A DNA stretch of 64,000 nucleotides from CAVQMB01 sp963713445 (GCA_963713445.1 CAVQMB010000029.1:47545-111544); one strand, 5' to 3'; positions 17,695 through 27,453 are shown, numbered from the stretch's first letter. Translations and numbers: made by a program. Notes: generated by a model from the sequence alone, not told the origin.

Positions 17695-18891
17695 ATGCTG
17701 GAGTTATCGCCACCGATGGTTAACGGTTTGCTCGACCTGCCCTGGTGGGGCGTCGTTGTTGCCACACTTGTTCTGACCCACATCACGATTGCCGCCATCA
17801 CTATTTTTCTGCACCGGGCCCAGGCCCACAGGGCGCTTGAACTGCATCCGATTGTCAGTCATTTCTTCCGCTTCTGGCTGTGGCTGACCACGGGCATGGT
17901 GACTCGGGAATGGGTCGCTGTGCACCGCAAACATCACGCCAAATGCGAAACCACGGATGATCCGCATAGCCCGCAGGTTTTCGGTATCCGCAAGTTGCTG
18001 CTGGAGGGGAGTGAGCTGTACCGGGCGGCGGCCGCCGATCCGGCCGTTTTGGAGCGCTATGCTCACGGTACGCCCGATGATTGGCTTGAACGTCGTGTAT
18101 ACACGGCCCACAGCGTGGTTGGCGTCGGTCTGATGTTGCTTCTTGACCTGGTTTTGTTCGGTGTTCTGGGGCTCACCGTGTGGGCGGTACAGATGTTGTG
18201 GGCTCCGATTCTGGCGGCCGGGGTTATCAACGGCATCGGCCACTTCTGGGGATATCGCAACTTCGAGACACCGGATGCGGCGCGCAACATCATACCCTGG
18301 GGCATACTCATCGGCGGTGAAGAACTGCACAATAATCATCACGCATTTTCCAGTTCTGCCCGGCTGGCCAACAAATGGTGGGAGTTCGACGTCGGCTGGT
18401 GCTATATTCGGCTGCTGGCGCTGGTAGGCTTGGCCCGGGTGAAGAAGCTGGCGCCCAAACCGCGGCGGTTACCGGATAAGCAGGTGGCTGATCTCGACAC
18501 TTTGCGGGCGGTGGTGATCAACCGTTTCAACGTAATGGCCGATTTCGCCCGTAGCGTTGTTATGCCGGTGATGCGCGAGGAACTAAAGCGGCTCGATGCG
18601 TCCTACCGGCGCTTCCTCAAACATCATCGAATGCTGCTGATGCGCGAAGAAACCCAGATGGATGAGCGTGAGCGTACCCGGTTGCAGGACGTGTTGCAGG
18701 CTAGCCAGAGGCTGCGCACGGTTTACGAATACCGGCGTCGCTTGCAGGGCTTGTGGAGCCTTACCAGCGCGAGTCACGATAAACTGCTGGCGGCACTCCA
18801 GGAGTGGTGTGCTCAGGCAGAGGCGAGTGGGATTCAGGCATTGCAGGAGTTTTCCCGGTCGTTGCGCAGCTATTCACTGCAGCCAACCTGA
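17695..18891 (+). CDS. Membrane acyl-CoA/acyl-lipid fatty acid desaturase
   Basis: A 398-aa integral membrane desaturase of the delta-9 (stearoyl-CoA desaturase-like) family. The three histidine boxes that bind the diiron centre are present: H40-H45 (HRAQAHR), H77-H81 (HRKHH) and H212-H216 (HNNHH), with hydrophobic spans at about 17-38, 55-72 and 140-185. The last 130 residues are a charged helical tail without a matching domain known to me. It introduces cis double bonds into fatty acids, relevant to membrane fluidity. Start ATG at 17695; GTG/TTG alternatives were not needed. Confidence 0.88.
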   Translation: MLELSPPMVNGLLDLPWWGVVVATLVLTHITIAAITIFLHRAQAHRALELHPIVSHFFRFWLWLTTGMVTREWVAVHRKHHAKCETTDDPHSPQVFGIRKLLLEGSELYRAAAADPAVLERYAHGTPDDWLERRVYTAHSVVGVGLMLLLDLVLFGVLGLTVWAVQMLWAPILAAGVINGIGHFWGYRNFETPDAARNIIPWGILIGGEELHNNHHAFSSSARLANKWWEFDVGWCYIRLLALVGLARVKKLAPKPRRLPDKQVADLDTLRAVVINRFNVMADFARSVVMPVMREELKRLDASYRRFLKHHRMLLMREETQMDERERTRLQDVLQASQRLRTVYEYRRRLQGLWSLTSASHDKLLAALQEWCAQAEASGIQALQEFSRSLRSYSLQPT

Positions 18892-18903
18892 CTGTACCGG
18901 GTG

Positions 18904-18944
18904 AGGCAATAAAAAACCCGCCGATGGCGGGTTTTTTATTGCCT
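18904..18944. terminator. Bidirectional intrinsic terminator
   Basis: A 19-bp perfect inverted repeat (AGGCAATAAAAAACCCGCC, 3-nt loop GAT) has a GC core flanked by A6/T6 on either side, so it terminates both the desaturase and the convergent rpmB-rpmG transcript. Confidence 0.93.
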
Positions 18945-18958
18945 GGAGGGCGTGCTGA

Positions 18959-19126
18959 TCACTTGATCTTGGCTTCCTTATACATCACGTGCTTGCGTAC
19001 CACCGGGTCGTATTTCATGAATTCCAGCTTGTTGGGCGTATTACGCTTGTTCTTGTTGGTGGTATAGAAATGGCCGGTGCCGGCCGAAGAAACCAGCTTA
19101 ATCTTGTCGCGCGCTGCTTTAGCCAT
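18959..19126 (-). CDS. rpmG: Large ribosomal subunit protein bL33
   Basis: A 55-aa bL33: MAKAARDKIKLVSSAGTGH at the N terminus and KYDPVVRKHVMYKEAKIK at the C terminus match the E. coli length and sequence closely. This copy lacks the zinc-binding CXXC pairs, i.e. it is the C-minus form. Start at 19126 is preceded by AAGGAGG. It lies 11 nt after rpmB. Confidence 0.95.
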   Translation of the reverse strand: MAKAARDKIKLVSSAGTGHFYTTNKNKRNTPNKLEFMKYDPVVRKHVMYKEAKIK

Positions 19127-19137
19127 GAGGAGCCTCC

Positions 19138-19374
19138 TTAGAAGCGTTCGCCACGGGCACGGAGGTCGGCCAGCACCACATCAATACCTTTCTTGTCGAT
19201 GATGCGCATACCTTTCGACGAAACCCGCAGCTTAACGAAACGGTTTTCACTCTCCACCCAGAACCGATGATAGTGCAGATTCGGCAGGAATCTGCGCCGG
19301 GTCTTGTTGTTGGCGTGGGAGACGTTGTTCCCGGTGATCGGGCGTTTGCCCGTAACCTGACATACTCTAGCCAT
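19138..19374 (-). CDS. rpmB: Large ribosomal subunit protein bL28
   Basis: A 78-aa bL28, same length as E. coli: MARVCQVTGKRPITGNNVSHANN and LRVSSKGMRIIDKKGID. The CXXC zinc motif is absent. First gene of rpmB-rpmG. Confidence 0.96.
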   Translation of the reverse strand: MARVCQVTGKRPITGNNVSHANNKTRRRFLPNLHYHRFWVESENRFVKLRVSSKGMRIIDKKGIDVVLADLRARGERF

Positions 19375-19457
19375 TCGGGGTTTCCTGGGGTCCGCGTTGA
19401 TCCTGAAGAAAACTAAGCCGTGTTGTATATCAAATCACCGGTCATCTGGCAAGCGCA

Positions 19458-20558
19458 TCAACCTTTGGCATGGTCCGGAAACAACTTCGCCAGGCCCGCC
19501 GCAGAGGCCTCCGTAACGCCTCGTTCGGTGATCAGGGCGGTCACCAGTCGGGCCGGTGTGACATCGAACGCGTAATTGGCGGCGGCGCTGCCGGCTGGAG
19601 TGATGATGACCCGGCTTATGTTGCCATCGTCGGTGCGGCCTTGCACGCTGGTTACCTCGTCGGCACTGCGTTGTTCGATGGGAATCTCGCGCAGGCCGTC
19701 ATCTAGGGTCCAGTCGATGGTGCTGGACGGTAGCGCCACGTAGAACGGTATTCCGTTGTCATGGGCTGCCAATGCCTTAAGGTAGGTTCCGATCTTGTTG
19801 GCGACATCACCGCTGGCGGTGGTCCGGTCGCTGCCAACGATGCATAAGTCCACCAGTCCGTGCTGCATCAGGTGACCGCCGGCATTGTCTGTGATGACGG
19901 TATGCGGGACGCCGTGCTGGCCCAGCTCGAACGCTGTCAACGCGGCGCCTTGATTGCGCGGTCGGGTTTCATCGACCCACACGTGTACCGGCACGCCGGC
20001 GTCGAATGCTTGGTAGACCGGGGCCGTAGCGGTACCCCAGTCGACCGTTGCCAGCCAACCGGCATTACAATGCGTCAATACATTGACAGGTTGTCCGGCC
20101 GGCTTGCGCCCGGCGATGGCCTCGATCAGCGCCCGACCGTGTCGGCCGATGGCTTGGCATACCGAGATATCGGCCTCGCACAGTTCTGCAGCGTGCCGGT
20201 AGGCTGCGGCGACGCGCTGATCATCCGGCTGCTTGGCCACTGCTGTGCGCATCTCCGCCAGTGCCCAGTGTAGGTTGACCGCGGTGGGCCGGGTTTCCAG
20301 CAGTTCGTTGCAGGCTCGTGCAATGGCCCCGTCGCTGGCGTCACCGCGCAACGCCAGACACAGGCCGTAAGCCGCCGTGACGCCGATCAGCGGCGCGCCG
20401 CGCACCTGCATCTCGCGGATGGCACGCGCCGCATCGTGCACGCTGTACAGCCGCCGGGTGCAAAACTGGTGTGGCAGCACCGTCTGATCGATGATCCCGA
20501 CCGACCAGCCGTCCTGTTCCAGCCAGATGCTGCGGTAAGGGACGCCCGAAATCTTCAT
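19458..20558 (-). CDS. mtnA: S-methyl-5-thioribose-1-phosphate isomerase
   Basis: The 366-aa enzyme isomerises MTR-1-P to methylthioribulose-1-P in methionine salvage. The catalytic Cys is in LTHCNAGWLA and the Asp in IVGSDRTTASGDVANKIGTY. The length and N-terminal LEQDGW segment fit MtnA rather than eIF2B-like R15P isomerases. No other salvage genes are adjacent. Confidence 0.9.
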   Translation of the reverse strand: MKISGVPYRSIWLEQDGWSVGIIDQTVLPHQFCTRRLYSVHDAARAIREMQVRGAPLIGVTAAYGLCLALRGDASDGAIARACNELLETRPTAVNLHWALAEMRTAVAKQPDDQRVAAAYRHAAELCEADISVCQAIGRHGRALIEAIAGRKPAGQPVNVLTHCNAGWLATVDWGTATAPVYQAFDAGVPVHVWVDETRPRNQGAALTAFELGQHGVPHTVITDNAGGHLMQHGLVDLCIVGSDRTTASGDVANKIGTYLKALAAHDNGIPFYVALPSSTIDWTLDDGLREIPIEQRSADEVTSVQGRTDDGNISRVIITPAGSAAANYAFDVTPARLVTALITERGVTEASAAGLAKLFPDHAKG

Positions 20559-20744
20559 GACTCGCGCCGTTCGAAGAGTACCAGCGGCGTATTCTGCCAG
20601 AGGCTGTCGTCGTCGTCGCTGCCCGTGGCGCCGAGTGACACTTCGGTGCTGTCCAGCGTCAATACGACGGTGCTGATGGCGCTGCCGGGTTCGTTTTAGC
20701 TGCTGGCCCCGCGTGTGCCCCGAAGGGGTGTTACTGGATAGTCA

Positions 20745-20773
20745 TACACATTTAGCCTGCTTACCCGTACTAT
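20745..20773 (+). promoter_or_regulatory. Candidate promoter of gpmI
   Basis: TACACA (20745-20750) and TACTAT (20768-20773) are spaced 17 nt, about 35 nt upstream of the gpmI ATG. Match to sigma70 consensus is moderate. Confidence 0.35.
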
Positions 20774-20808
20774 GACCGGTTGGTGAACGCTGCTACGGGA
20801 TTGAGCGC

Positions 20809-22359
20809 ATGCAAGCCAGACCGCTCGTACTCATCGTGCTGGATGGCTGGGGTTGTCGCGAGTCGACCCCGGATAATGCCATGGCCCAGGCCCGGACGCC
20901 GGTATGGGATCGGCTGTGGGGCGATCATCCGCACAGCATTATCCATACCTCCGGCCGGGCTGTCGGCCTCCCTGACAGCCAGATGGGTAACTCCGAGGTC
21001 GGTCACATGAACCTCGGTGCCGGCCGGGTTGTGTACCAGGAATTCACCCGTATCAGCAAGGCGGTGGACGATGGTTCGTTTTTCCGCAACGACGTGCTGT
21101 GCAGCGCGGTTGACAAGGCCGTTGGCGCCGGTGGCGCAGTCCATGTAATGGGGCTGCTGTCACCCGGCGGGGTGCACAGCCACGAACAGCATTTGTTCGC
21201 CTCGGTAGAGCTGGCCGTGCGCCGTGGTGCCAAGCAGGTATTCGTCCATGCCTTCCTGGACGGCCGTGATATGCCACCCCGCAGTGCCCAGGCATCCCTG
21301 GAACGGCTCCGGGCCACGCTGGAGCGACTGGGACGTGGTCGTATTGCCTCGCTGGTCGGGCGCTACTACGCGATGGATCGCGACCAGCGTTGGGATCGGA
21401 CAGCGGCGGCCTACCGACTGATCGTCCACGGAGAAGCCGAATACCAGGTGGCCGATAGCATGAGTGGGTTGCACCAGGCCTACGCGCGCGGTGAGTCGGA
21501 CGAATTCGTCAAGCCGACGGCAATCGTGCCGGCCGGAGAGTCGCCGGTGCAGGTAACTGATGGTGACAGCGTCATCTTCATCAATTTCCGCTCTGATCGG
21601 GCCCGTCAGCTCAGCCACGCGTTCACCGCGGACGGGTTCGATGGTTTCGCGCGCGCCGACCGGCCTCGGCTCAGCGCCTTCGTATGCATGACGCAGTATC
21701 AGGACACGATTCCGGCGCCGGTGGCGTTTCCGCCAGTGGCCCTGCACAACAGCCTGGGGGAAGTGCTGGCAACGCATCGTCTGACGCAGTTGCGCCTGGC
21801 CGAGACGGAAAAGTACGCTCATGTAACGTTTTTCTTTAACGGCGGTCGTGAAACCGTGTTTCCAGGCGAAGAGCGGGAGCTGGTGCCATCGCCGAAAGTG
21901 GCGACCTATGATCAGCAGCCGGCAATGAGCGCGCCCGGGGTCACTGACAAGCTGGTTGACGCAATCCGGGGTGGGCGTTTCGATGTTATCGTCTGCAATT
22001 ATGCCAACCCCGACATGGTGGGACACACGGGTGTATTCGAGGCGGCCGTCGAGGCGGTGGAGACCATCGATCAATGTCTGGGTCGGGTGCTCGATGCCCT
22101 ACGCGAGATGGGCGGGGAACTGCTGATTACCGCCGATCACGGCAATGTCGAGCAGATGCGTGACGAGCGCACCGGCCAGGCGCATACCGCGCATACCACC
22201 AATCCGGTGCCACTGGTGTACGTCGGCCGGCCGGCAAGCCTGGTGCCGGATGGCGCATTATGTGACATCGCCCCAACGATGTTGACCTTGCTGGGCCTGC
22301 CCCAGCCCGAAGAAATGACCGGCCGCTCTCTGGTGCGGCTGGTATCGACAAGCAACTAA
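20809..22359 (+). CDS. gpmI: 2,3-bisphosphoglycerate-independent phosphoglycerate mutase
   Basis: A 516-aa Mn-dependent mutase. The phosphorylated Ser is in MGNSEVGHMNLGAG; metal ligands lie in LIVLDGWG, FINFRSDRARQ, NYANPDMVGHTG and ITADHGN. It interconverts 3- and 2-phosphoglycerate. It is upstream of the processing protease, the frequent gpmI-(envC)-ctp order, but no envC gene is present. Confidence 0.95.
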   Translation: MQARPLVLIVLDGWGCRESTPDNAMAQARTPVWDRLWGDHPHSIIHTSGRAVGLPDSQMGNSEVGHMNLGAGRVVYQEFTRISKAVDDGSFFRNDVLCSAVDKAVGAGGAVHVMGLLSPGGVHSHEQHLFASVELAVRRGAKQVFVHAFLDGRDMPPRSAQASLERLRATLERLGRGRIASLVGRYYAMDRDQRWDRTAAAYRLIVHGEAEYQVADSMSGLHQAYARGESDEFVKPTAIVPAGESPVQVTDGDSVIFINFRSDRARQLSHAFTADGFDGFARADRPRLSAFVCMTQYQDTIPAPVAFPPVALHNSLGEVLATHRLTQLRLAETEKYAHVTFFFNGGRETVFPGEERELVPSPKVATYDQQPAMSAPGVTDKLVDAIRGGRFDVIVCNYANPDMVGHTGVFEAAVEAVETIDQCLGRVLDALREMGGELLITADHGNVEQMRDERTGQAHTAHTTNPVPLVYVGRPASLVPDGALCDIAPTMLTLLGLPQPEEMTGRSLVRLVSTSN

Positions 22360-22424
22360 CCGCACGGGCGGTGTTCCAACCGGCTGTAGCGATAGCCAGT
22401 AATCAAGTACGGAGTAAACCACCG

Positions 22425-23768
22425 ATGAATCGTGTAACCCGCTATGGCATGGTGCTGACCCTGGGTCTGGCATTGGGTGCCGCCAGCACGATCGGCCCTC
22501 GGGTCTGGGCCCAGCGCACTGACAACAATGCTCAGAACACCCTGCCGCTGAGTGAACTACGCACGTTTACCGACGTGTTCGAGCGCATTAAGCAGGACTA
22601 TGTTGAGCCGGTCACTGACAAAACCCTGATACAGAATGCCATCCGCGGCATGTTGTCAGGTCTGGATCCGCATTCCGACTACCTTGACAAGGCTGCCTTC
22701 CGGGAACTGGAAACTGGGACGACCGGCGAATTCGGTGGTTTGGGGATCGAGGTCGGGACCGAGAACGGTTTTCTCAAGGTTATCTCGCCGATCGACGGTA
22801 CCCCCGCGGCCAAAGCTGGTATCAAGGCCGGCGATCTGATCATTCGCATCAATGACACGCCGGTTAAGGGCATGAACCTTGATGAAGCCGTCAAGCACAT
22901 GCGTGGCAAACCAGGCACCAAGATTACGCTGACTGTGGTGCGGGAAGGTCAGGACAAGCCCATCAAGATCACCATCATGCGCGCCATCATCCACATCAAG
23001 AGCGTGCGCAGCCGGATGCTGCAGCCCGGTTTCGGCTATGTCCGGATTTCGCAATTCCAGACCCACACCGGCGACGATATGCGCAAGGCTATCAGCAAGC
23101 TGGAAAAGGACAGCGGCGGCAGGCTCAAGGGGCTGGTGCTCGATCTGCGTAACAATCCGGGGGGGGTGCTGGATGCGGCAGTCGAAGTGGCCGGCAGCTT
23201 CCTAAAGAATGGTGGCACCGTGGTCTATACCAAGGGCCGCACGGCCGATTCCCGCCAGGATTTCAAGGCCAGTGGCGGCGACATGTTGAAAGGTGCCCCT
23301 CTGGTGGTCCTGGTCAACGGTGGTTCGGCCTCGGCCTCGGAGATTGTCTCGGGCGCATTACAGGATGATCATCGTGCCATCCTGATGGGCGAGCAGACCT
23401 TCGGCAAAGGCTCGGTGCAGACCATTCTGCCGTCGGGCAACGGCACCGCGGTCAAGCTCACCACAGCCCGTTACTACACGCCGAGCGGCCGCTCCATTCA
23501 GGCGGAGGGTATTACGCCGGATATCGTGTTGCCGCCACTCAAGCTGACCCAGGAGCAGCAGAGCGCACTGCAGCCGCTGAAAGAGGCGAACCTGACGGGT
23601 CATCTCAAGAACAATCAGGCCAGCAAGGACGGCAACCAGAGTAAGTCTGACGTGCAGGATCAGGAAAAATCCGACGATAATCTGGCGAAAACCGACTTCC
23701 AGCTGTTCGAGGCGCTCAACATGTTGAAGGGCCTGGCGCTGGAGAAGACCCACAAACCGGCGGCCTGA
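22425..23768 (+). CDS. S41 family C-terminal processing peptidase
   Basis: A 447-aa periplasmic protease (CtpA/Prc type). It has a signal-like hydrophobic N terminus (MVLTLGLALGAASTIG), a PDZ domain at about 85-170 (GGLGIEVGTENG...IKAGDLI), and the catalytic Ser/Lys pair in NGGSASASEIVSGAL and GEQTFGKGSVQ. The lysine-rich, low-complexity C-terminal tail is common in this branch. The MNRVTRYG start at 22425 is preferred to an ATG 54 nt upstream. It probably processes lipoproteins or cell-wall hydrolases. Confidence 0.9.
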   Translation: MNRVTRYGMVLTLGLALGAASTIGPRVWAQRTDNNAQNTLPLSELRTFTDVFERIKQDYVEPVTDKTLIQNAIRGMLSGLDPHSDYLDKAAFRELETGTTGEFGGLGIEVGTENGFLKVISPIDGTPAAKAGIKAGDLIIRINDTPVKGMNLDEAVKHMRGKPGTKITLTVVREGQDKPIKITIMRAIIHIKSVRSRMLQPGFGYVRISQFQTHTGDDMRKAISKLEKDSGGRLKGLVLDLRNNPGGVLDAAVEVAGSFLKNGGTVVYTKGRTADSRQDFKASGGDMLKGAPLVVLVNGGSASASEIVSGALQDDHRAILMGEQTFGKGSVQTILPSGNGTAVKLTTARYYTPSGRSIQAEGITPDIVLPPLKLTQEQQSALQPLKEANLTGHLKNNQASKDGNQSKSDVQDQEKSDDNLAKTDFQLFEALNMLKGLALEKTHKPAA

Positions 23769-23778
23769 GACGGATCGA

Positions 23779-24846
23779 TCACCCGCCGACAGCGGCCTGC
23801 AGCAATGTGGGCCGTTTCGTTTGGGGGGCGGTCCGGACCAGTGCTGCGCGGATTACCCCGCTGTTGGCGTCAGCCTCGTGGGCATGCTCGCTGAGATAGC
23901 GGCGCCAGGCCCGGGCGCCTCGTTGGCCCTGAAACAGGCCCAGAATGTGGCGGGTCATGGTATTAAGGCGCAGTCCCCGGGCAAGTTGGCGCTCGACGTA
24001 GGGGAGCAGGTGTGCAACCACCTCGGCACGGGTCAGGGCCGGTTGCGGATCGGCGAACAGCTGGTGGTCAACATGCGCCAGTTGATACGGGTCGTGATAG
24101 GCTGCGCGCCCCAGCATCACGCCGTCGAGCGCAGCGAGCTGGGTAGTGGCCTGATCGATCGTCTGCAGACCGCCATTGATAACGATGGTAAAGTGAGGAA
24201 AATCGGCCTTCAGGCGATGCACGCAGGGATAGTCCAGTGGCGGGAGCTCGCGGTTTTCCTTGGGACTCAGACCCTGCAGCCAGGCTTTGCGGGCATGCAC
24301 GATGAATACCTCGCAGCCACCGGCAGCCACGCGTTCGATAAAGGCTGCCAGTTCCTGATAACTGTCGCGCCGGTCGATGCCGATACGCGTCTTGACTGTC
24401 ACCGGGATGCGTACCGCCGCCCGCATGGCGGCCACGCAGTCGGCCACCAGATCGGGCTGCGCCATTAGGCAGGCGCCAAAACGGGCCGATTGCACCCGGC
24501 CCGAAGGGCAGCCGACATTGAGATTGATCTCGGCGTAGCCGATGTCCTCGCCGATACGTGCCGCTGCTGCCAGTCGGACGGGATCGCACCCGCCCAGCTG
24601 CAGCGCCAGCGGCTGTTCCGTGGGGTCGAAACCCAGCAGCCGCTGCCGGTTGCCGTGGATTACCGCGTCAGCGGTCACCATCTCCGTGTACAGCCGTGCC
24701 CGGCGGCTCAACAGCCGCATGAAATAGCGGCAATGGCGGTCTGTCCAAGCCATCATCGGCGCCACGCAGAAGCGCCACGGGCTGTACGTCCGGGTAGTGT
24801 GTTCCGGCTCGGAAGGCAGGTGAGGGTCCGGGAGCATTGGAGGCAT
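23779..24846 (-). CDS. dusA: tRNA-dihydrouridine synthase A
   Basis: About 355 aa. It reduces U20/U20a in tRNA using FMN. Signatures: CVAPMMAWTDRHCRYFMR, the catalytic Cys in NLNVGCPSGRVQ, KTRIGIDRRDSY, and HARKAWLQGLSPKENRE, the last being characteristic of DusA. The start at 24846 is tentative; ATG 24837 is an alternative, and no strong ribosome-binding site marks either. Convergent with the protease gene, 10 nt apart. Confidence 0.92.
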   Translation of the reverse strand: MPPMLPDPHLPSEPEHTTRTYSPWRFCVAPMMAWTDRHCRYFMRLLSRRARLYTEMVTADAVIHGNRQRLLGFDPTEQPLALQLGGCDPVRLAAAARIGEDIGYAEINLNVGCPSGRVQSARFGACLMAQPDLVADCVAAMRAAVRIPVTVKTRIGIDRRDSYQELAAFIERVAAGGCEVFIVHARKAWLQGLSPKENRELPPLDYPCVHRLKADFPHFTIVINGGLQTIDQATTQLAALDGVMLGRAAYHDPYQLAHVDHQLFADPQPALTRAEVVAHLLPYVERQLARGLRLNTMTRHILGLFQGQRGARAWRRYLSEHAHEADANSGVIRAALVRTAPQTKRPTLLQAAVGG

Positions 24847-25074
24847 GGGACAGCAAAACAAACTAAAACGCAAATATACCAAATCAGCCAGTGCCGGGCA
24901 GTGTGAAAGCGATTCCGCAGCATTGGCCGACCAGCGTGATGCCTGTGCGCTTGGCACCATGCCTCTGACGGGTGATTCTCGGGGTACCGGTTATCCTTCA
25001 ATTCTCGGCGGTGGTGCTATAAGATGCAGCCTCATCGATAATCCCGCGTCACGGCCCATAATCAAGCCATCAGT

Positions 25075-25833
25075 ATGATGCAAAACGGCCAGCATATTGT
25101 AGAAATCGACAACGTCACAAAGTCCTTCACACTGCCCGGCGGCCAGCCCGTTGATGCCGTGAAAGGTGTCAGCAATCATGTCGATCGCGGCGAAGTGCTG
25201 GTGATCATCGGCCCAAGCGGTTCCGGCAAGAGCACGCTGTTACGTACCCTTAACGGGCTCGAGCGCCACGATAGCGGGCGCATCATCATCGATGGGATCG
25301 AGCTGGGGGTGGGCAGTACTGACATGAACAAGCTCCGGGCCCAGGTCGGCATGGTGTTCCAGCACTTCAACCTGTTCCTGCATCGCACGGCGTTGCAGAA
25401 CGTGATCATGCCGCAGACCGTGGTGTTAAAGCGCTCCCGTGAGGACGCCGAACAACGTGCCCGGAAACTTCTGGGGCGGGTCGGCATCGCTGATCGTGCC
25501 GATAACTACCCGAGCCAGCTGTCCGGTGGCCAGCAGCAGCGGGTGGCGATAGCCCGGGCGCTGGCAATGAACCCCAAGGTCATGCTGTTCGACGAGGCCA
25601 CGTCGGCCCTGGACCCCGAGACGGTCAACGGTGTGCTGGAATTGATGCTGGAGCTGGCGGCTGAGGGTATGACGATGGTGGTGGTGACCCATGAGATGGG
25701 TTTTGCTCGGCACGCCGCCCACCGCATGATCTTCATGGACGCCGGGGAGATCGTCGAAGAGGGACCGCCCGAGCAGTTCTTCAGCCGGCCCCGGAACGAA
25801 CGGACACAGCGATTTCTGCGTGAAATCCTGTAA
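25075..25833 (+). CDS. Polar amino acid ABC transporter ATPase
   Basis: A 252-aa ATPase of the GlnQ/HisP type: Walker A GPSGSGKST, signature LSGGQQQRVAIARAL, Walker B VMLFDEATSALDPE and the H-loop VVVTHEMGFA. It energises the importer encoded by the next three genes. The gene begins ATGATG with no strong ribosome-binding site. Having the ATPase first is less usual; GltIJKL-type operons end with it, as the second importer here does. Confidence 0.93.
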   Translation: MMQNGQHIVEIDNVTKSFTLPGGQPVDAVKGVSNHVDRGEVLVIIGPSGSGKSTLLRTLNGLERHDSGRIIIDGIELGVGSTDMNKLRAQVGMVFQHFNLFLHRTALQNVIMPQTVVLKRSREDAEQRARKLLGRVGIADRADNYPSQLSGGQQQRVAIARALAMNPKVMLFDEATSALDPETVNGVLELMLELAAEGMTMVVVTHEMGFARHAAHRMIFMDAGEIVEEGPPEQFFSRPRNERTQRFLREIL

Positions 25834-25842
25834 CCGCGGCTG

Positions 25843-25867
25843 CTGCCCGTTGTGCTGTAACGGGCAG
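25843..25867 (+). promoter_or_regulatory. Intercistronic hairpin before binding-protein gene
   Basis: CTGCCCGTT-GTGCTGT-AACGGGCAG forms a perfect 9-bp stem in the 81-nt gap between the ATPase and binding-protein genes. With no U-tract it looks like an mRNA processing or stabilising element rather than a terminator. Confidence 0.5.
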
Positions 25868-25914
25868 CCCACAACAACGATGTATTCCCAACCAATGTGA
25901 TGAGGAGGTTAGCC

Positions 25915-26718
25915 ATGCAGCTTTTCAAGAAGCTGTTGCCGGTGCTTGCGGGTACCGTGGCGTTATTGGGCCTGACGGCGGTCACAGCCCGGGCCGACGA
26001 TGTGGTCGCAAAGATGCTGGAAACCGGCCAAATGAAGGTCGCGGTGCAGACTCAGGGGCCGCCTATCAGTTTCGTCGACAAGAACGGCAAGCGCACCGGT
26101 CTGGCGGTGGACATCGTCAGGAAGCTGGCCGCGGCGTCCGGCCTCAAGCTGACACTGCTCGACTACGACTGGAAGGGGTTGATCCCCGCGATATTGTCGG
26201 GCAAGGCCGACTTCATTGCCGCAGACATGACGCCCACCCAGAAGCGGGCACTGAAGCTCAATTTCACCATTCCGATCTTCTATTCGGAAGTCCGCTCTAT
26301 TGCGATGAAGAACAAGCCATTCAAGACCTGGCAAGACCTCAACAAAAAAGGCGTCACCATAGGTGTGGTGCAGGCCAGCAGCTATGTGGACATGGTGAAG
26401 AACTACATTCCCAAAGCCACCCTCAAGGAATTCGCTGGTGGGGGTCCGTCTGTGGCGCAGGCGGTGGCGTCCGGCCGGGTCGATGCCGGGGTGATGGACC
26501 GTGGCGGTGCCATGCAGTATGTCAAGGCCTATCCCGGTATGCATATGCTGGACGGCGTGATCCGCAAGGAGCCGCTGGCCTTTGCCGTGCGCCCAGGCAA
26601 CACCCATCTGTTGCAGTTTCTGAACAACTACATCCGCTTCATCCAGACCGATGGCGAGCTCAAGCAGATGCTGGACTACTGGTGGCATTCGACCGCCTGG
26701 GAAAAAGACCACAAGTAA
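25915..26718 (+). CDS. Amino acid ABC transporter substrate-binding protein
   Basis: A 267-aa periplasmic binding protein (SBP_bac_3) with a Sec signal (MQLFKKLLPVLAGTVALLGLT..ARA), a GPPISFVDKNGKRTGLAVDIV ligand-site opening and DFIAADMTPTQKR. The start at 25915 follows GAGGAGG. The aromatic/Arg ligand pattern fits polar or D-amino acids, but specificity cannot be read. Full length. Confidence 0.9.
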   Translation: MQLFKKLLPVLAGTVALLGLTAVTARADDVVAKMLETGQMKVAVQTQGPPISFVDKNGKRTGLAVDIVRKLAAASGLKLTLLDYDWKGLIPAILSGKADFIAADMTPTQKRALKLNFTIPIFYSEVRSIAMKNKPFKTWQDLNKKGVTIGVVQASSYVDMVKNYIPKATLKEFAGGGPSVAQAVASGRVDAGVMDRGGAMQYVKAYPGMHMLDGVIRKEPLAFAVRPGNTHLLQFLNNYIRFIQTDGELKQMLDYWWHSTAWEKDHK

Positions 26719-26760
26719 TCCTTATGGGATCCTGGACCAGGCTGTGACGGCAGCGTAACA

Positions 26761-27441
26761 GTGAGCTGGCTGCTCGGTTTCTACAATTACCATGTCGTCG
26801 CCCAGTATCTGCCGCTGTTTGCGCACGGTATCTGGGCAACGATATGGATTTCGGCGGTCAGCCTGGTCCTGTCGATTCTGCTAGGCACCCTGGTCGCATT
26901 GGCGCGCATGGCGCGCCATGCGACCCTCAATCGGGTGGCTGGCGTCTACATCGAGGCCGTCCGTGCCACCCCGCTGCTGGTACAGATCTACGTCATCTAC
27001 TTCGGTTTGCCCGTGGTACCGGTATTGGGCTGGCACATCAGCCCGCTGGTCGACGGCATTATCGCCCTGACTTTGAATTCCGGCGCTTACATGGCGGAAA
27101 TTATCCGCGCCGGCATCGAGGCAGTGCCGCGCAGCCAGACCGAAGGCGCGCTAGCCGTGGGCATGAGCTATCGCCAACGCATGATTCACGTGATTCTGCC
27201 GCAGGCGTTCGCCAACGTGGTGCCGCCGATCCTGGGTCAGGCCATCGTGCTGATCAAGGACAGTTCACTGCTCAGCATCATTACGGTTTCGGAACTACTC
27301 AGCGCAGGGCTCACCGTGCTGTCGGAGCGGGTCATGCCGAACGAGGGGTTTTTGACTGCAGCAGCCGGCTATCTGCTGATTTATCTGGTGATGGTGATCG
27401 TCTCCGGCGTAGCCCAGCGCCGTTTGGGCGGCATCCGCTGA
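26761..27441 (+). CDS. Amino acid ABC transporter permease (1)
   Basis: A 226-aa HisM/GlnP-type permease from a GTG start. It has about five membrane spans and the EAA loop IEAVPRSQTEGALAVGMSYRQRMIHVILPQA, which docks the ATPase. It pairs with the next gene as a heterodimeric channel. Confidence 0.9.
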   Translation: MSWLLGFYNYHVVAQYLPLFAHGIWATIWISAVSLVLSILLGTLVALARMARHATLNRVAGVYIEAVRATPLLVQIYVIYFGLPVVPVLGWHISPLVDGIIALTLNSGAYMAEIIRAGIEAVPRSQTEGALAVGMSYRQRMIHVILPQAFANVVPPILGQAIVLIKDSSLLSIITVSELLSAGLTVLSERVMPNEGFLTAAAGYLLIYLVMVIVSGVAQRRLGGIR

Positions 27442-27453
27442 CGGGGGCAGAAC

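Noticed and set aside
20555..20662. Short minus-strand ORF (about 35 codons from TTG) whose TGA overlaps the mtnA ATG.
   Set aside because: The coupling is suggestive, but there is no ribosome-binding site, no ATG, and a stop lies just upstream of the frame. Nothing known resembles it.
25018..25023. TATAAG as -10 box of the first amino-acid importer operon.
   Set aside because: No -35 element with acceptable spacing could be matched.
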